Shown: positions 52,633 to 61,608 of the stretch, piece by piece
Numbering within the stretch: the first letter of the stretch is position 1
Layout: each line of letters starts with the position of its first letter
DNA from: Dyadobacter sp. CY326
Lineage (GTDB): Bacteria; Bacteroidota; Bacteroidia; Cytophagales; Spirosomataceae
Reading direction: 5' to 3'
Length of the DNA: 64,000 bases
Assembly: GCF_021390515.1 (NCBI RefSeq)
Contig: NZ_JAJUXI010000003.1
Coordinates: forward strand, 558,001 to 622,000
The notes under the pieces: model-generated
What the model saw: only the letters and a program-made list of their open reading frames with translations
The model's database searches: none
Told to the model about the DNA's origin: nothing
Program-made: the position numbers and the translations under genes

Positions 52633-54197
52633 AAGGCTGGAATTTGACAGGCATCCGCACCTAGCTCAATTTGGAATGCAGTGCCTTTGTCCACCGTGCT
52701 GTTCACTGCGATCCTTCCGCCAAGCATTTCCACCTGCGTTTTGACCATAAACAAACCCATGCCTTTCCCTTCCACATGATGATGGAATCGCTTGTATAAG
52801 CCAAAAAGCTGCGTTCCTTTTTTGGCCAGGTCAATCCCCAAGCCGTTATCGTCGACGGATATGATTACCTGACCATTCGCAAGTCCGCTTTTGATACGGA
52901 TAACCGGGCTTAAATCTCTTTGACGATATTTTATACTGTTCATAATGAGATTGTAGAAAATGCTGTGCAGGTAACTTTTTAATGTATAAATCTCATTAAT
53001 ATCGCTGAAATCGGCTTCTATTGCCACTTTTTCCTTGTCGACAATGTGCTGAATGCTCGACCGGATGTCATTAACAAGCTGCTGCATATCAACGGCTTCC
53101 CGTTTCTCGCTAACCTCCCGTTTTATCTGTAAAATCGCATTCAGATCTAGAATAATATCGTCCAGTCTTTTTACATTTTCTACAATTCCGTCGAGAAATT
53201 CCTGTTTCACCTGCCACGGGTAACTGTCCTCACGCAGCAGCGCGCCGAGCCCGATAATGTTCGCCACCGGGGCGCGCAAGTTGTGGGAAACGATGTAGGA
53301 AAACTGTTCGAGCCGCTTGTTGGAAGCGATGAGATCTTCTCCTATACTTTCCAGAATATAGTTTTTCTCTTCAAGTGCTTTCAGCGCCCTTTCGTCGGCT
53401 TCCTTTTCCTTTGCCTGGCTGACTATCTTGTCTGTGACGTCCCTGAAATTATCCACAATGCCGTTAATTGTGGGCTCGTGGAGCAGGTTTGTGACGATCG
53501 CTTCAATCCATCGCCAGCTGCCGTCCTTGTGCAGCATCCTTCCGGTGTGTCCTTGGATCGGCACGCCTGGGTTAGCAATCACTTTTTCCATCACCTTGGG
53601 CAGTTCGGCCATGTCGTCGGGATGGGCCATGGAGAAAATGTTCATGTCCATGACTTCCTGTGGCGTATATCCAAGCACATTCTTTACGGCTGGCGACACA
53701 TACATGGGCTCGGCCTTCGCATTCAGGACGAGCACGGCGTCAATGCTATTTTCGATCAGCGTCCGAAATCTTTTTTCACTATTGGTCAGCTGTCCCAGCA
53801 AATCCTGCTGGCCTCGCTTGATCTGGAATTTTTCGAGACTTTTGGTGATGGTAAAAGGGAGGCGGCCGATCTGATCTTTTAACACATAATCATCGGCATC
53901 AATGCTAAGAAGCGCTTCCGCCATCTCATCCGAGATGGCGTTGGAAACAATGATGAAAGGAATTTGAAGTCCGCTCTCCTGCAACAATGCGATGGCGTCA
54001 GAGCAATGGAGCCCCTGCAACGCGTATTCAGAAAGAATTATATCGGGAGAAAAATCCGCCAGAGCAGCCGCAAATTGCTCTTTGGTGGCGGCGACGCAAA
54101 TAGCGGTGTTTAGTTTGCTCTTGTTTAGTGCATGCTTCACTGTAATCACACCGCCCACCGAATCGTCCAGGTGAACAATCTTCAAAATGTTATTCAT
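52629..54197 (-). CDS. Sensor histidine kinase, receiver-PAS-HisKA-HATPase
   Basis: 522 residues. An N-terminal receiver-like domain (1-125) precedes a PAS domain (about 145-260, FRTLIENSIDAVLVLNAKAEPMYVSPAVKNVLG). The HisKA box is FSYIVSHNLRAPVANIIGLG, and the HATPase boxes are NLIMNSIKYR, SVDDNGLGID and GKGMGLFMVKTQVEMLGG. There is no membrane segment, so it is cytoplasmic. The receiver has Asp11-Asp12 but Glu57 (ILSEYALQG) where the phosphorylated Asp is expected. The start at 54197 fits the domain; the longer frame to 54248 does not. Confidence 0.9.
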   Translation of the reverse strand: MNNILKIVHLDDSVGGVITVKHALNKSKLNTAICVAATKEQFAAALADFSPDIILSEYALQGLHCSDAIALLQESGLQIPFIIVSNAISDEMAEALLSIDADDYVLKDQIGRLPFTITKSLEKFQIKRGQQDLLGQLTNSEKRFRTLIENSIDAVLVLNAKAEPMYVSPAVKNVLGYTPQEVMDMNIFSMAHPDDMAELPKVMEKVIANPGVPIQGHTGRMLHKDGSWRWIEAIVTNLLHEPTINGIVDNFRDVTDKIVSQAKEKEADERALKALEEKNYILESIGEDLIASNKRLEQFSYIVSHNLRAPVANIIGLGALLREDSYPWQVKQEFLDGIVENVKRLDDIILDLNAILQIKREVSEKREAVDMQQLVNDIRSSIQHIVDKEKVAIEADFSDINEIYTLKSYLHSIFYNLIMNSIKYRQRDLSPVIRIKSGLANGQVIISVDDNGLGIDLAKKGTQLFGLYKRFHHHVEGKGMGLFMVKTQVEMLGGRIAVNSTVDKGTAFQIELGADACQIPAL

Positions 54198-54365
54198 AGT
54201 GTTTGCAGTAGAACCAATGTCTGAATCCAAGCAACCGATTGTCACCATTCAGCACATGCAGGCCTCTACATCTTGTTAGGTAATGAGAAACTCAACTATT
54301 TCGTAAACGAGCATGTATATTACTCAATTAGTTCGTCATTCCTCACTTTCGCAAACTATTTGGGG

Positions 54366-56771
54366 TCAATTATTGCCATCGCCAGATTTTTTGTCATCAT
54401 TGGTAATCCGTTTTTTCTCACGTTGCGCTCCATTCATTTTACCAAATTCATATTTCAGATTGATGCGCCAGCCTCTTCGATACATTGCAACATCCTGAAC
54501 CTGCACAAAATTAGAGCCGGTAAAATCGTTGCGCCAGCTGATCGTGCGGTTAAACGGATTGTCATAACCGAAGCCGATTGTTCCCTTTTTCTTCAACACT
54601 TCTTTTTGAAATACAATATTGTAAAAACCAAAGCCCCCGTTTCTTCCTTGAAGATTCACCCGCGGCGAATTGTAAAATCCGAACAGCTGCGCTTTGTAAC
54701 CCTTTCCAAAATCAACCGTCGAATTCAGGTTGATGCGATACATCCAGTCCGCATTGCGCGTCTTCAACTCGGCGCTTTCGAGCACGTTATAAAACACATT
54801 GAGCGAGCCGTTGACCGTCCATTGCTTGATGATCTTGGTGTTTGCGCTCAGATTTAAGCCGTAAGCTGCGTTTTCGGCCACATTTTGAAAAATCTGCGTC
54901 AAAACGCCGCTGCTGTCCACAGAGCTAATGCTTTCGATCGCATTCTTGGTTTTTCTAAGAAAAAATGCTGCGTTAATGCTTGTCGGACCAATGGACACAC
55001 TGTAATTGGCTTCGGCAGAATGCGTTAGCTCCGGGCTAAGATAAGGGTTTCCGCCATATTGATTTTTGGAATCGGACTGGTTTACATACGGATTCAAATA
55101 GTAAAATTGTGGACGCTGAATGCGCTGCGAATAACTGAGTCGGATCTGCTGATTTTTGGGCAGACTGCGCGAAAGGCTCACGCTCGGAATAAAATTTCCG
55201 TAATCATTTGAAAAAGGCCTTGTACCATTGAGAAAATTGGCTTTGATAAATGTATGCTCATAACGCGCACCAATGTTGATGCCCCAATGCTTCTTCGGCG
55301 TGCGACTGTAAACCGCATAGGCAGCGGCAACTTGCTGGTTATAGTCAAACACATTGGCAAGTTCAGGCATATCATTAAAATTCGTAGAGCCATCCAGAGC
55401 GCTGGCAATGCGGTAATCGCTCAAAATCTGGCGGAAAATTGCCTTTGCCCCCGTTTCGAGCGTGCTAATGCTGTCGAGTGGATTTGTGAAATCGAGCTGA
55501 AATGTGCCTTCCTTGTTGTTATTAATGTTGTAGCTTTTTTCCCGGTAGAAAATTTGTTCTTCACGATTTCGAACATTAGCCCAATAATCACTGTCCTCAC
55601 CTTCGAAGGCGTACATCATGAGCAGGGTCAGTTCTTTTTTTGGTTTTTTAAAAAGCCGCGTGTAGTCCAGATTGAACGTTGCCCCCGACCAATCATAAGT
55701 TCGGCTCATGTTCCGCCGGAAATATTCGCTTACAATCCCCTGCCGACTTTCCTCAAATTGAATGTCAAATCCGTTGGTGTTCCGTCCGTCGTAATAGTTG
55801 ATGCCGGCGCCGATCCGGTTTAAGGAATCAACATCCCAGTCCGCATTCATGCTCCCGTAAAAGTTTTTCCCGTTTCCTTTCACCCACTGCTGTTGATCTT
55901 GAAAAGTTAATGTGTCGGCATCGGTGATGGTGCGTAATTGGTTCATTACGCGTTTGTTCCGCCAATTACTGAAACCTCCGTTCGCCGTGAGCGTGAGGCC
56001 TTTGTTGCGGTGGTTAATGCTTGCATTGGGCCAGTTGTTCCATTGTCCAAAGTTGGGACTCACCGATCCGCTAGTTCCTTTCAATGCATTCTTTTTGGTG
56101 ATAATGTTGATGATTCCCGCCGTGCCTTCCGCGTCGTATTTTGCAGAAGGTGACGTGATTACTTCAACCTGCTTGATAATGTCAGCGGGAATTTGTTTCA
56201 GCGCTTCTGAAACGCTCCGCGCCACAACTGCCGAAGGTTTTCCGTTAATGAGCACCTTAATGTTCGCACTTCCGCGCAATTGCACATTGCCCTCTATATC
56301 CACCGCCACCGAAGGGATTTTTTTCAAAACATCGGTCGCGTCGCCGCCGCGAATGCTGATGTCTTTCTCAGCATTGTAAACCATGCGATCCGAACGCTCT
56401 TCGAACAGCGATTTTTGTTCTGAAACTGTCACTTCGTTCAGGTTCCGGACAGCCGCGCTGACGCTGATGCTGCCCAGGTCAATGTCCTTGGACTTCACTT
56501 CGAACTTGTCTGAATCTCTCGTTTTGTAACCGATCAGCGAAGCCTGAATGCTGTATTTTCCGGGATTTACTTTGCCGAATTCAAAGGCGCCGTTGACGTC
56601 GGTGGTCGTCCCTTCCAGGATTTTCCCGTTTTGAAGCAATGCGACATTGGCAAATTCGACGGGCTTATTTGTGGCTGAATCGGCAAGCACGCCTTTGACT
56701 TTAAATTGCTGGGAAAATGCGAGCCCAATGCTTGCCGCCAGCACAATCAGGGTTAATAACGGTTTTTTCAT
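54366..56771 (-). CDS. TonB-dependent receptor-like outer-membrane protein (OMP_b-brl_3 type)
   Basis: 801 residues. Signal peptide (MKKPLLTLIVLAASIGLAFSQ), carboxypeptidase-regulatory-like domain (GVLADSATNKPVEFANVALLQ), plug (TDVLKKIPSVAVDIEGNVQLRGSANIKVLINGKPSAV, VEVITSPSAKYDAEGTAGII) and a barrel to the C-terminus with a basic tail (REKKRITNDDKKSGDGNN). The plug pattern is that of the outer-membrane beta-barrel family, whose cargo is unknown. Start set at 56771 by the signal peptide. Divergent from the choice-of-anchor I lipoprotein gene. Confidence 0.92.
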   Translation of the reverse strand: MKKPLLTLIVLAASIGLAFSQQFKVKGVLADSATNKPVEFANVALLQNGKILEGTTTDVNGAFEFGKVNPGKYSIQASLIGYKTRDSDKFEVKSKDIDLGSISVSAAVRNLNEVTVSEQKSLFEERSDRMVYNAEKDISIRGGDATDVLKKIPSVAVDIEGNVQLRGSANIKVLINGKPSAVVARSVSEALKQIPADIIKQVEVITSPSAKYDAEGTAGIINIITKKNALKGTSGSVSPNFGQWNNWPNASINHRNKGLTLTANGGFSNWRNKRVMNQLRTITDADTLTFQDQQQWVKGNGKNFYGSMNADWDVDSLNRIGAGINYYDGRNTNGFDIQFEESRQGIVSEYFRRNMSRTYDWSGATFNLDYTRLFKKPKKELTLLMMYAFEGEDSDYWANVRNREEQIFYREKSYNINNNKEGTFQLDFTNPLDSISTLETGAKAIFRQILSDYRIASALDGSTNFNDMPELANVFDYNQQVAAAYAVYSRTPKKHWGINIGARYEHTFIKANFLNGTRPFSNDYGNFIPSVSLSRSLPKNQQIRLSYSQRIQRPQFYYLNPYVNQSDSKNQYGGNPYLSPELTHSAEANYSVSIGPTSINAAFFLRKTKNAIESISSVDSSGVLTQIFQNVAENAAYGLNLSANTKIIKQWTVNGSLNVFYNVLESAELKTRNADWMYRINLNSTVDFGKGYKAQLFGFYNSPRVNLQGRNGGFGFYNIVFQKEVLKKKGTIGFGYDNPFNRTISWRNDFTGSNFVQVQDVAMYRRGWRINLKYEFGKMNGAQREKKRITNDDKKSGDGNN

Positions 56772-56997
56772 ATCATGGCTTTTGTTCGAATGCGTCGCCG
56801 GACGGCGATTGTAACGCAAAGACGACTGACACAACATAATGTTGCATCATTACCAGGCTGAAAGACGAACAACCTTAACTAAAAAGTGAGAATACTGGCT
56901 GTTAAAGCCTAGATTATCATATTGTTAAGTTTTCATCATCCTCCTCCTTCCACTTCGCTGCTGGCTATTTTTGCTTTTTATCACTTACTACGCAAAG

Positions 56998-58488
56998 ATG
57001 AAAAACAGAAATTTACTTGCATTAATGCTGGTGGCTGCGGCTCTGCATGGCTGCACCGACCATTTTCCGGAAAATCCGGAAACGCCTGTTTCTTTTAAAG
57101 AAGTTGCCTCTATTGACCTGGGTGGAGCTGCTGCTTCTGAAATCTCGGCTTATGACCCTGCTTCGCGCAGACTATTTACCGTTAACAATGAATCCTCTGC
57201 AAAAGTGGACGTTACGGATCTTTCTGCATTCCCGACTGTGACCAAATTGCAATCCATTGACATTTCCTCGCTGGGAGGTGTTGCAAACAGTGTCGCGGTT
57301 TCGGAAGGCAAACTGGCGATTGCGCTGGAAGCAACGAACAAGCAGGCAAACGGAAGCGTTATTGTGCTGAACACGAGCACATTGGCCACTATTAAACAAA
57401 TCACAGTGGGTGCGTTGCCGGACATGGTTACTTTCAGTCCGGATGGCAAATACATTGTAACGGCAAACGAAGGCGAGCCTAATGCGGCTTACACGGTTGA
57501 CCCGGATGGTTCTGTTTCCATCAGTGATGTGACGGATAATTACAGTGTCAAAACGCTCAATTTTGCTGCTTTTGCTGCTTCGTACAATCAGTTGGCAGTG
57601 GACGGCTTCCGCGTTTACGGACCGGGTGCGAGTTTTGCACAAGACATTGAACCAGAATATGTTGCCATTTCGAGTGACTCTAAAAAAGCATTTGTCACGC
57701 TGCAAGAAAACAACGGCATTGCTGAGCTGGACTTGGTAACTGGGACGATTTTGAAGTTGCACCCGCTTGGTACAAAGGACATCAGCAAGCTGGCTAATGC
57801 AATGGATGCGAGTGACAAGGATAGCAAAACGGAGTTGAAAACCTGGCCTGTAAAATCGTTCTATCTTCCGGATGCAATCGCGCCGTTTTCTACTAACGGT
57901 TCGTCGTATCTAATCACGGCAAATGAAGGCGACGCCCGCGAATATTCTGCATTTGACGAACAAAAAAGAGTGAGTACACTTGTGCTTGATGCAACTGCTT
58001 TTCCGGATGCTGTTACGCTTCAAAAACCTGAAAATCTGGGACGTCTGCGTGTGACAAGCACGCGCGGCGACGTTGACAATGATGGCGATTACGATGTGCT
58101 TTACGGCTTCGGAGGCCGTGGATTCAGCATTTTCAATGCTGTTACAGGGCAACTGGTGTTTGATTCGGGAAGCTCGCTGGAAGCGGAAGCAATCAAAGCC
58201 GGGATTTATGATGACGATCGTTCCGACGACAAGGGCGTTGAGCCAGAAGGTGTTACAATTGGCATCATCAACAATAAGCCTGTTGCCTTCATCGCACTTG
58301 AACGTGTCGATGCGATTGCTGTCTATGATGTAAGCAATCCAACGGCGCCAACTTTTCTCCAAATCATTAAAACAGGCGACGCACCGGAAGGTGTTCTTTT
58401 CGTTGCACCGGATAAAAGTCCGAATGGCAAAGGCTTGTTAGTGACTAGTAATGAAGGCGATGGAACTGTGAAGTTTTATCAGAATTAA
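56998..58488 (+). CDS. Choice-of-anchor I family lipoprotein
   Basis: 496 residues. Type II signal peptide MKNRNLLALMLVAAALHGCTDHF (lipid Cys19). The rest is a seven-bladed beta-propeller-like domain: MVTFSPDGKYIVTANEGEPN, VKSFYLPDAIAPFSTNGSSYLITANEGDARE, DVLYGFGGRGFSIFNAVTG and DDDRSDDKGVEPEGVTIGIINN. This repeated ANEGD/PEGV pattern defines the choice-of-anchor I family. Function unknown; often secreted and near phosphatases. A phosphatase-superfamily gene lies just downstream, convergent. Confidence 0.9.
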   Translation: MKNRNLLALMLVAAALHGCTDHFPENPETPVSFKEVASIDLGGAAASEISAYDPASRRLFTVNNESSAKVDVTDLSAFPTVTKLQSIDISSLGGVANSVAVSEGKLAIALEATNKQANGSVIVLNTSTLATIKQITVGALPDMVTFSPDGKYIVTANEGEPNAAYTVDPDGSVSISDVTDNYSVKTLNFAAFAASYNQLAVDGFRVYGPGASFAQDIEPEYVAISSDSKKAFVTLQENNGIAELDLVTGTILKLHPLGTKDISKLANAMDASDKDSKTELKTWPVKSFYLPDAIAPFSTNGSSYLITANEGDAREYSAFDEQKRVSTLVLDATAFPDAVTLQKPENLGRLRVTSTRGDVDNDGDYDVLYGFGGRGFSIFNAVTGQLVFDSGSSLEAEAIKAGIYDDDRSDDKGVEPEGVTIGIINNKPVAFIALERVDAIAVYDVSNPTAPTFLQIIKTGDAPEGVLFVAPDKSPNGKGLLVTSNEGDGTVKFYQN

Positions 58489-58502
58489 AAAATAAGATTT
58501 CT

Positions 58503-58545
58503 AAAAAGACGAAGGCTGCTCACAGTGAGCAGCCTTCGTCTTTTT
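58503..58545. terminator. Bidirectional terminator
   Basis: AAAAAGACGAAGGCTGCTCA (58503-58522) and its exact complement (58526-58545), 3-nt loop, T-runs on both strands. It separates the convergent genes ending at 58488 and 58549. Confidence 0.95.
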
Positions 58546-58548
58546 TAT

Positions 58549-59802
58549 TTACTCCACAATCCAGCGGCTAGCGGCGTTGTATTTCCCTTCTACAACGATC
58601 TTGTAAAATCCTTTCGGAAGCTTGCTCACATCAAGCGTCGCTTTTCCGTCCATAACGGGCAGCTGCTTCATGAGCATGTAACGGTCGTTGCCGCCGGTTT
58701 TGAATTTGTTTGTGGTCGAGAGCCATATTTTCACTTCGCCGTCTTTTTCCTGAGGCGTCCAGCTGAGATTAATGTTATCAGCTTCTTTTTTTACAGTCAG
58801 GTCCGTGATGGAAATTTTACCAGTCAATGGCGTTCCGTCGAGTTCGAAATATTGCTCTTTCGGGATTTTTAAGTCAAGATGCCGGGCCATGGTTGGCATG
58901 ATATCGACGATCGCGGGGATGGTCTTGTTCTGTGCCGATTTCGTAAAATAATTGTTGAGACCTTTTGCATTGGTTACAATCCATGTGCTGCGTTCAGCGT
59001 CGGATTGTCCGCCGTGTCCCTTGCCGGACGGTTCTGCACGGCCGTGATCTGTCGTGATAAACACTTGCCAGTTTTCGCCGTGCTTGTCCTGCCTTTCCTT
59101 CACCGCCTCCCAAAGCTGCCCCATTTGCAGATCCATTCTTTTTATCGCATCAGAAAACTGCTGGCTGTTTCCATAACGATGACCCATATCGTCCGTAAAT
59201 TCGAGGTAAACCCATGATAGATCGGGTGCGTCACTTCTAATGTTTGCCGCTGCCTCGTCGACCACTTTTCCGTCAATTTTGCTGATATACTGAGCATTTT
59301 TATCATGCGGAAAGTTAATGGTGTCTGTTTCAAAGCCATCGAAGAAATAATCCATTTTCATCATTCCTGTTTGAGGCAGGTCGGTTCCGATGAGCTTGGT
59401 ACGGTTGTCGAGCCAGGTGGAATATACTGCCGTTTTTTTGGCAGGATAAGCTTCGCGGAACAACCTAAATATCGTGTAATAATGATAATTCGGCTCCTTG
59501 ATGTCGTTATCCCACACATTGTGCTTGTTGACCCACGTGCCGGTGAGGAGGCTGTTGTAGCCCACGGCCGAGATTGTTGGCGTTTGGGAATATGCATTCT
59601 TTTCGCCACCTACGTAAGCGCGCGTCATGCCGCCCACTTTGGCAATTGCATCGAGATTGGGCGTAGGAACTTTTTTAAGCTGCTCGTAAGAAATGCCATC
59701 GACGATCACGAAAAGCGCTTTGTTTTTGCTGTTTTGTGCGAAAGCTGAATTGATTAAAAAGAGGGCAATTAGTAAAGGAACAGAGGTTTTTTTGAGGAGC
59801 AT
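58549..59802 (-). CDS. Alkaline-phosphatase-superfamily protein, nucleotide pyrophosphatase/phosphodiesterase-like
   Basis: 417 residues with signal peptide (MLLKKTSVPLLIALFLINSAFA). The start is the ATG at 59802; the frame to 59811 begins TTG. Motifs: metal Asp in FVIVDGISYE, nucleophile Thr in YSQTPTISAVGYNSLLTGTW, VYLEFTDDMGHRYGNS and TTDHGRAEPSGKGHGG. The C-terminus is a fibronectin-III-like domain with ALDVSKLPKGFYKIVVEGK. It hydrolyses phosphodiesters or phosphomonoesters in the periplasm. Single gene. Confidence 0.92.
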   Translation of the reverse strand: MLLKKTSVPLLIALFLINSAFAQNSKNKALFVIVDGISYEQLKKVPTPNLDAIAKVGGMTRAYVGGEKNAYSQTPTISAVGYNSLLTGTWVNKHNVWDNDIKEPNYHYYTIFRLFREAYPAKKTAVYSTWLDNRTKLIGTDLPQTGMMKMDYFFDGFETDTINFPHDKNAQYISKIDGKVVDEAAANIRSDAPDLSWVYLEFTDDMGHRYGNSQQFSDAIKRMDLQMGQLWEAVKERQDKHGENWQVFITTDHGRAEPSGKGHGGQSDAERSTWIVTNAKGLNNYFTKSAQNKTIPAIVDIMPTMARHLDLKIPKEQYFELDGTPLTGKISITDLTVKKEADNINLSWTPQEKDGEVKIWLSTTNKFKTGGNDRYMLMKQLPVMDGKATLDVSKLPKGFYKIVVEGKYNAASRWIVE

Positions 59803-59870
59803 TTTTGACAATTTGTATTATATAAAACTAAGAACGACGAAGGCAAAACGCTTTGAAACAATCCTTTTGG

Positions 59871-60632
59871 CTAAAAATACAACTTCACCATTTCTCTCCA
59901 GTAACGCGGCCTGTGCGCTTCCTCTTCCCAAACAAACAGCTTGTGCGGCACGCCGATCTGGTTTAGTGCGCTGCTCAGCCGCTCATTGTCTGCCAGGAAG
60001 GAATCTTCGCGGCCGACCACCAATGTAATATCAATTTCGTTCAATTGCTGCAACAATTTTTGATCACGAATGCCCGGAACGAAATGATTAGGCATGTTAT
60101 AGTAAATGTTATCGTCGAAGTAACCGTCAAAAAGGTCCGCAAAGAAGACGAGGGGTCTGGTGAGATCGTATCGCGCACTCATGCCAACAATTTTATTAAA
60201 GACCGTTGGGTGTTTCAAGCCAATATTTACTGCGTGATATCCGCCCAGACTGCATCCCGCAACGGTCAGCTGCTTTGCTTTGTTTTTCCCTTTGATGAAA
60301 GGAATAACCTCGTGCAAAATATAACGCTCATATTGCAAATGTCTCAAAATCCGCTCATGGGGCGGATTATTGGAATAAAAACTTTCCTGATCAATGCTGT
60401 CAACGCAGAAGACCTGGATTTCTCCGGCGGCGATCCGTTCCCGTAACGCGTCGATAATGCGCCAGTTTTCCAAATCATAAAAATGCGCGGATCTCGTTGG
60501 AAAAAACAGAATCGGGATTCCTTTTGATCCAAAAACGAGCATTTCCATGTCCCTGTTCAGTGCAGGGCTAAACCATTTCTGATACGCTCTTTCCATTGCA
60601 GTGGGTGGTAAGGTGGTAATCGAACTAATCAT
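59871..60632 (-). CDS. Esterase, alpha/beta hydrolase fold
   Basis: 253 residues, esterase D/FrsA-like. Nucleophile elbow AGCSLGGYHA with Ser128; acid Asp in GREDSFL; His in EEEAHRPRYW. The start at 60632 overlaps the SGNH-hydrolase stop by 4 bp (ATGA), which favours it over the frame to 60674. It is cytoplasmic. Partnered with an SGNH hydrolase, so both probably remove acyl groups from one type of compound, perhaps acetylated sugars; this is inference. Confidence 0.88.
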   Translation of the reverse strand: MISSITTLPPTAMERAYQKWFSPALNRDMEMLVFGSKGIPILFFPTRSAHFYDLENWRIIDALRERIAAGEIQVFCVDSIDQESFYSNNPPHERILRHLQYERYILHEVIPFIKGKNKAKQLTVAGCSLGGYHAVNIGLKHPTVFNKIVGMSARYDLTRPLVFFADLFDGYFDDNIYYNMPNHFVPGIRDQKLLQQLNEIDITLVVGREDSFLADNERLSSALNQIGVPHKLFVWEEEAHRPRYWREMVKLYF

Positions 60633-61228
60633 TGTCCGGCAGCTTTTAACACATTTTTGATCGTTATTTTCCACAATTCGTAGCCCAATGGGGTCATATG
60701 CAGCCCATCCTGCTCAAAAAATTCCCTGATCGGCGTGCCCTGTTCGTCCAGCATTCCGGGGAAAATATCAATGTAATGCTGGTTTGCATCCGTGCTGATC
60801 TCGTCACGAATCAGTCTGTTCGCCGTCTTTATCTGCGAAATGATTTCCCAGCGCTGCAAACTCGGTTTAATGCTGATAAAGTAACAAGGAACGTCACCGA
60901 ACCGCTTTCGGATCTGGGCGAGGAGCTGGCGATAATACAGACACACTTCCATGGGATTGCGCCCATCGCCAAGATCATTGTCCCCGGCGTAAAGAATGAT
61001 CGTTTTAGCGGAATGGATCTGAGCCATAATCCGGTCAAAGAACCAGGAACATGCCGCGAGTGTAGATCCGCCAAAACCTAAATTAATGGGCTTAATATCC
61101 TCAAAATCATCGTATAATGTCGCCCAGAGGTTGATGCTCGAACTTCCGTAAAAGATCGTCTCAGGCTCGAACGAAAGTTTTTCCGATTCCTTCTCAACTC
61201 TGATCACTTCATCTTCATACCAATCCAT
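60629..61228 (-). CDS. SGNH/GDSL hydrolase
   Basis: 199 residues. Motifs of the SGNH fold: GSSS (28-31) at the nucleophile, Gly in INLGFGGST, Asn83 in YAGDND, and Asp173-His176 in EQDGLHMTPLGY. Members deacetylate sugars or act on lipids. No signal peptide, so cytoplasmic. It is the first gene of a two-gene operon with the esterase. Confidence 0.92.
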   Translation of the reverse strand: MDWYEDEVIRVEKESEKLSFEPETIFYGSSSINLWATLYDDFEDIKPINLGFGGSTLAACSWFFDRIMAQIHSAKTIILYAGDNDLGDGRNPMEVCLYYRQLLAQIRKRFGDVPCYFISIKPSLQRWEIISQIKTANRLIRDEISTDANQHYIDIFPGMLDEQGTPIREFFEQDGLHMTPLGYELWKITIKNVLKAAGQ

Positions 61229-61496
61229 ATTGCTCAGAAAATTTTTGCTGACAATTGCTTTCTCTTGCTTAGATACATCGACTGAAATCGGATATTCACA
61301 AAATTACTAAACGCCGCATTGCCAGAATGTTAACTTTTGCAACCGTCGTGTATATACGCAAAACTGAAATGTGAATTTCGGATTGAACCGTCTCAGCGGG
61401 ATTTTTGAAACGCGATTTGCTACAAAAACTTAGCCAGAACCAAGTCGCTTGAAGGTTTTTTAGCATTTGCGTCCGAATCAGGGAAGGTAACAAAGC
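61229..61496. other. Intergenic stretch with nothing recognised
   Basis: AT-rich region upstream of the SGNH hydrolase gene. I found no convincing promoter, RNA or repeat here; the only frames are short and unconvincing. Confidence 0.6.
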
Positions 61497-61538
61497 AAAA
61501 AAGTTTGACTGCCTGGATGGTCGGCAGTCAAACTTTTT
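61497..61538. terminator. Terminator of the Oar-like receptor gene
   Basis: AAAGTTTGACTGCC (61500-61513) / GGCAGTCAAACTTT (61523-61536), 14-bp perfect stem, with T-runs on both strands. It mainly serves the minus-strand gene that ends at 61609. Confidence 0.9.
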
Positions 61539-61608
61539 AATGTTAGTTAATAAGAAGCAATTTTCCAGTCATGCCTGTAAAGTCAGCATGAGTCAAGGCG
61601 TTGTTTCA

